From: Oscillospiraceae bacterium
Lineage (GTDB): Bacteria; Bacillota; Clostridia; Oscillospirales; Oscillospiraceae
Reading direction: 5' to 3'
Length of the DNA stretch: 32,897 nt
Assembly: GCA_016296635.1 (NCBI GenBank)
Contig: JAEDIZ010000013.1
Coordinates: 1-32,897 of the forward strand
Below are positions 29,580 to 32,897 of the stretch, in pieces. Under the pieces are notes generated by a model. It worked only from the letters and a program-made list of their open reading frames with translations, did not search any database and was not told the origin of the DNA. The first letter of the stretch is position 1, and each line of letters begins with the position of its first letter. The translations under genes were made by a program, and so were the position numbers.

Positions 29580-30605
29580 ATGAAATTTCTGACTTTCGGC
29601 GAGATCATGCTTCGTCTGCGCGCACCGGGACATGAACGGTTTTTCCAGAGCAATATGATGGAAGCCACCTTCGGCGGCGGTGAGGCAAATGTGGCAGTTT
29701 CTCTTGCCAACTACGGCATGGACGCAGAATTCTTTACCGTCCTGCCGGAAAACGACATGGGAAGCCACTGCATCAATGAACTGCGCCGTTTCGGCGTGGA
29801 TACGAAGAAGATTCAGCGCGGCGCAGGCCGCATGGGCATTTACTTCTTAGAGAACGGCGCCAATCAGCTGCCGAGCAAGGTCATCTATGACCGCGCTTAT
29901 TCTGCCATTTCTCTTGCAAAGCCCGGCGATGTAGACTGGGACAAGGTGTTTGATGGCGTGGACTGGTTCCACATTACCGGCATCACCCCGGCAATTTCCG
30001 AAAGCGCCATGGAGCTTTCGTTGGAATCCGTAAAGGCCGCCAAGGCAAAGGGCATCACCGTTTCCTGCGACCTCAACTACCGCAAGAATCTGTGGAAGTA
30101 CGGCAGGAAGGCCTCCGAGGTCATGCGCGAGATGGCAAAGTATGTGGATGTCGCCATTGCCAACGAGGAAGACGTGCAGAAGTCGCTGGAGATCACCGTG
30201 GATGTGAACGTGGAATCCGGTGAGCTGGACAGAGAAAAGTACAGACTTCTCGGCAACAAGGTTCTGGAAACCTACCCCAACATGAAGATGATCGCCATCA
30301 CGCTGCGCGAGAGCCACTCTGCCGACTGGAACGGCTGGGCAGCCTGCCTCAATGACGGCAAGGATTTCTATGTGTCGAAGAAGTATGAGATCCGGGACAT
30401 CGTCGACCGTGTCGGCGGCGGCGACTCGTTCGCAGGCGGCCTGATCTACGGCCTCAACAGTTATGAAAGCAAGCAGCAGGCACTGGAATTCGCAGTCGCG
30501 GCTTCCTGCCTGAAGCACAGCATTATCGGCGACTTCAACCGCGTGGGCGTTTCCGATGTGGAAAAGCTCATGGGCGGCGACGGTACCGGAAGGGTACAGA
30601 GATAA
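29580..30605 (+). CDS. kdgK: 2-keto-3-deoxygluconate kinase (PfkB family)
   Basis: A 341-residue PfkB-type sugar kinase. The N-terminal sugar-binding GGGEANVAVSLANYG and the C-terminal GGGDSFAGGLIYGL with catalytic Asp282 define the family; DLNYRKNLWK is typical of 2-keto-3-deoxygluconate kinases. It phosphorylates KDG from uronate breakdown to KDPG for the aldolase encoded just upstream. GGAGAGG precedes ATG. Specificity is inferred from the operon; the sequence alone would also fit other keto-sugar acids. Confidence 0.88.
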   Translation: MKFLTFGEIMLRLRAPGHERFFQSNMMEATFGGGEANVAVSLANYGMDAEFFTVLPENDMGSHCINELRRFGVDTKKIQRGAGRMGIYFLENGANQLPSKVIYDRAYSAISLAKPGDVDWDKVFDGVDWFHITGITPAISESAMELSLESVKAAKAKGITVSCDLNYRKNLWKYGRKASEVMREMAKYVDVAIANEEDVQKSLEITVDVNVESGELDREKYRLLGNKVLETYPNMKMIAITLRESHSADWNGWAACLNDGKDFYVSKKYEIRDIVDRVGGGDSFAGGLIYGLNSYESKQQALEFAVAASCLKHSIIGDFNRVGVSDVEKLMGGDGTGRVQR

Positions 30606-30614
30606 TTATCAGCA

Positions 30615-30650
30615 AAAAGGAAGCTGCCCGCGGGCAGCTTCCTTTTTCTT
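30615..30650. terminator. Bidirectional terminator after kdgK
   Basis: A near-perfect palindrome with arms AAAAGGAAGCTGCCCG and CGGGCAGCTTCCTTTT, T run on the plus strand (TTTTTCTTTG). The minus-strand gene ending at 30654 converges on it. Confidence 0.85.
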
Positions 30651-30653
30651 TGT

Positions 30654-30998
30654 TCAATATAAATGCAGAATTTCAAATACCTTTGTTGCGATACGCACAA
30701 GTTTCCGTTCATCTCGTACATAGTCGAGATCTGCATCTTTGGCAGATTCGGGACGGACATGGAGATAGTAGGCAGCGTTATGAAAGTTCCATTCAGCGGA
30801 CAGGCTTTCCTTGCTGCGCTTGGTCAGATCGGACTGCACAAGCATGGAGCAGATCCGCAGACGCTCCTTGCGCGAACGGACACGATAGGAGTTGGCGAGT
30901 TTGATGCGTCCGGGTTCCAGTGTGAGGATGCAGTCATCGCCGTATTTATGCAGCAGCTGCTGAACCTCGCTCAGAAGTTTTTCGGTTTTTTCTGTCAT
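30654..30998 (-). CDS. Hypothetical 114-aa protein downstream of the ECF gene
   Basis: No family recognised. It begins with a charged helix (MTEKTEKLLSEVQQLLHKYG), then a beta-like CILTLEPGRIKLANSYRV, a basic stretch (RSRKERLRICSMLVQSDL) and AEWNFHNAAYYLHVRPE. There are no membrane segments or signal peptide. AAGGAG precedes ATG, and it starts 22 bases after the ECF transporter stop on the same strand, so it is probably in that operon. Role unknown. Confidence 0.7.
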   Translation of the reverse strand: MTEKTEKLLSEVQQLLHKYGDDCILTLEPGRIKLANSYRVRSRKERLRICSMLVQSDLTKRSKESLSAEWNFHNAAYYLHVRPESAKDADLDYVRDERKLVRIATKVFEILHLY

Positions 30999-31020
30999 TT
31001 GTTTTTCTCCTTATCTGACC

Positions 31021-32897
31021 TCACAAACCGTATTTCAGCTTGATCCGCTCCAGCTTTTCCAACATCGGTTCGGCACCGAACCAAAGGAAAAGCACAGTTG
31101 CGGCAGCATGAACGCAGTCCACCGGGAAGCCGGAGGCGTAATAGGCCAGCAGCGTTTTCCAATCAAGGATGTTCGCCCACATAAGTGCTGCCGCCGGATT
31201 CATAATGCCGCCGTAGAAAACAACGGCATAGAATGCGCCGAAGATGCAGAGCAGTGTGCGCGATCTGCGCAGACCGCCTCTGCGGAAAAGAAGTCCTGCC
31301 AGACAGCCCGCCAGTCCCATGGCGAACATCTGCCATGGCGTCCACGGCCCCTGCGAGAAGAGCATATTGGAGGTCAGCATCGTGACGGCCCCCACCAGAA
31401 AACCGGTTTCGCTGCCGAGGGCAACACCGGCAAGAATGGTCAGTGCAAGCACGGGCTTGAAATTCGGCAGCATGAAGAATGCTGCGCGGCCTGCCACGCC
31501 AATGGCGCAGAGTACTGCGATGACAACCAACTCTCTTGCCTGCGGCTTTCTTCCTTCAAAGGCAAGGAAGAACGGAAGCATACATTCAAGCAAAATCAGG
31601 AGCATGGTAAAGTAATACTTCTGATTGTGAAGCAGGCGGATGCTGATGAAAAGTGTCAGCGGGATCAGAATGACGGAAACGACGACTGCAGATACAGTTC
31701 TTTTTGGAAGAGGCTTTTTTTCTAGCAGGACGGGAGAAGCAGCCTTTGACCGTCTGCCGATGGCAATGGCGAACACAATGAGTGCAGCAGTAAAAATCAG
31801 AACCGGATGCATTTGCGCGCTTGATGAAAGCTGCAGTCCGTTCTCTTTGATCAGAGAGGAAAGATCTGTGCTTCGAACGGCAGTAATAAAGGCGTAAAGC
31901 GCCGCGATACCGGAAATTCCGGCAAGAATCCTGCGCCATATGGGAAGCGGCTTTGGTTTCCAGTCAGGTGTTTCTTCTGCAGGAGCCGGCAGCGGCTCCG
32001 CCGCTTCGGGAAGGGGAGACGGCTCCGGAAGACGCCCTCCGCAGGCAGCGATGACATCTTCTGCGGTAACGGCGCACGGGAGCAGACCGCGGCTCAGACG
32101 GCCTGCAGCGGTGGTATAGAAGTGATTGCCGGAAAAGAAGGGGCGTGGGGAATCGTCGGCGGTGATGCTGCCGTCAAAGAACATGGCGCACCGATGCGCA
32201 TGGCTTGCGCAGAATTCAATATCATGGCTTACCATGATCACCGTTACGGCATTTTGCAGAAGCGACTGCAGAATCTGCGCAAACAGCTCCTTGAATTCTG
32301 CGTCCAGCCCCTTGGTAGGCTCGTCCATCAGAAGAATATCGGGCTCAAGCAGCAGTACCTTTGCAAGAGCGGCGCGCTGCTGTTCGCCGCCGGAAAGATC
32401 GTACGGATGCCGGTCGAGAAGCGTCTGCAGCCGGCAGAGAAAAACGATACGGGAAACGGCGGCATCCTTTTCTGTCTGCGGCTGTTTTTTGTCACGCAGA
32501 ACTTCAAAAAAATCCTCGCGGAGCGTTTTTTTGACGAAAAGCGTCTGCGGATTCTGCGGGAGCATTCCGATGCTGCCGTGAATCTCAATTTCGCCGCGGT
32601 AGGGCGTCAGAAGTCCGCTCAAAAGTTTCAGGCTTGTGGTTTTGCCGGTGCCGTTCCCGCCGAGAATGGCAAGAAACTCACCCCTGCGAACCTCTAAATT
32701 CAGTCCCTTTACCACGTCGGGGGATTCCTTTTTATACCGGAACCAAAGCTCGCGGGCGGAAATGACGGTGTTGTTTTCATAGCTGTGCTTCGGTTCATCG
32801 GGGATGGGAAGTGCCGGAGTTTCGGAAAGATGCTGCGAAAGCCAGGTTTTGCCGTCACGCACGGTGACGGGGCAGGGAGCATTTGAATCCGTTGCTG
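31021..32897 (-). CDS. Fused ECF-type transporter: ATPase plus S-component-like domain, 5' end outside window
   Basis: The frame is open to the right edge, so the start is missing; a GTG at 32862 is internal, as the upstream in-frame residues (CPVTVRDGKTWL) resemble the end of a preceding ABC domain in double-ATPase ECF proteins. The visible ATPase has Walker A GGNGTGKTT, MLPQNPQTLF, signature LSGGEQQRAALAKVL and Walker B ILLMDEPTKGLD with a downstream switch His in VSHD. A Pro/Glu-rich linker follows, then hydrophobic segments and a C-terminal S-component-like region (GRAAFFMLPNFKPVLALTILAG, NMLFSQGPWTPWQMFAMGLAG) of the kind seen in cobalamin/vitamin-type ECF S proteins. Substrate is not certain. 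Confidence 0.87.
   Translation of the reverse strand, partial: ATDSNAPCPVTVRDGKTWLSQHLSETPALPIPDEPKHSYENNTVISARELWFRYKKESPDVVKGLNLEVRRGEFLAILGGNGTGKTTSLKLLSGLLTPYRGEIEIHGSIGMLPQNPQTLFVKKTLREDFFEVLRDKKQPQTEKDAAVSRIVFLCRLQTLLDRHPYDLSGGEQQRAALAKVLLLEPDILLMDEPTKGLDAEFKELFAQILQSLLQNAVTVIMVSHDIEFCASHAHRCAMFFDGSITADDSPRPFFSGNHFYTTAAGRLSRGLLPCAVTAEDVIAACGGRLPEPSPLPEAAEPLPAPAEETPDWKPKPLPIWRRILAGISGIAALYAFITAVRSTDLSSLIKENGLQLSSSAQMHPVLIFTAALIVFAIAIGRRSKAASPVLLEKKPLPKRTVSAVVVSVILIPLTLFISIRLLHNQKYYFTMLLILLECMLPFFLAFEGRKPQARELVVIAVLCAIGVAGRAAFFMLPNFKPVLALTILAGVALGSETGFLVGAVTMLTSNMLFSQGPWTPWQMFAMGLAGCLAGLLFRRGGLRRSRTLLCIFGAFYAVVFYGGIMNPAAALMWANILDWKTLLAYYASGFPVDCVHAAATVLFLWFGAEPMLEKLERIKLKYGL

Noticed and set aside
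1..32897. CRISPR array, insertion sequence or integrase
   Set aside because: No regularly spaced direct repeats, transposase motifs or recombinase genes were seen; the only mobile-element trace is the fragment at 1770-3404 and the small dispersed repeats.

Overview
The window reads as chromosomal DNA of an anaerobic Firmicute of the class Clostridia, probably a gut Oscillospiraceae- or Lachnospiraceae-like organism. This is inferred from gene content, not from a marker gene: PPi-type phosphofructokinase, class II aldolase, Pta, BMP-type and ECF-type transporters, selenium/molybdenum hydroxylase accessory genes, good Shine-Dalgarno sites, and GC-moderate genes with AT-rich promoters. No rRNA, tRNA, CRISPR array or complete mobile element was seen.

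Layout. 1-1607: 3' part of glpK overlapping glpP. 1616-3432: a terminator, a compact stand-alone small-RNA gene with its own promoter, then a start-less and stop-less fragment resembling a large phage/ICE 'polyvalent' protein. 3447-14925: a purine catabolism island, with xdhA-xdhB-xdhC (minus strand), divergent mocA, a four-gene BMP-family ABC importer (minus strand) and divergent guanine deaminase. 14937-15671: a preQ1-I riboswitch with terminator controlling queT. 15676-20737: fba and pfp (divergent), a MATE exporter and pta. 20819-22050: two paralogous modules, each a 54-codon protein divergent from an XRE-type regulator, separated by hairpin-rich repeats. 22076-26000: a one-domain ModE-like regulator divergent from yqeC-yqeB, then after a 570-bp repeat-bearing gap selD and an unrecognised gene ending in a Cys/His tail. 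26051-30605: a 46-aa acidic protein, a DEAD-box helicase overlapping a dprA-like gene, and an eda(VOC fusion)-kdgK operon. 30654-32897: an unknown gene downstream of a fused ECF ATPase/S-component gene cut by the right edge.

How it fits together. The BMP importer probably brings in purine nucleosides or bases; guanine deaminase makes xanthine; XdhABC oxidises hypoxanthine/xanthine. MocA, YqeB, YqeC and SelD are the known companions of selenium-dependent molybdenum hydroxylases, which carry a labile selenium ligand and no selenocysteine; xdhA has no in-frame UGA. A ModE-like protein transcribed divergently from yqeC is a plausible regulator. The 119-aa gene four bases after selD, with a C-terminal CEHGGHHH segment, is the best candidate for a new part of this pathway. 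The other strong candidate for something undescribed is the pair of small-protein/HTH modules, each with its own palindrome placed on the small-protein promoter.

Limits: all calls rest on reading the sequence and on remembered family motifs. No database, folding or alignment program was run.
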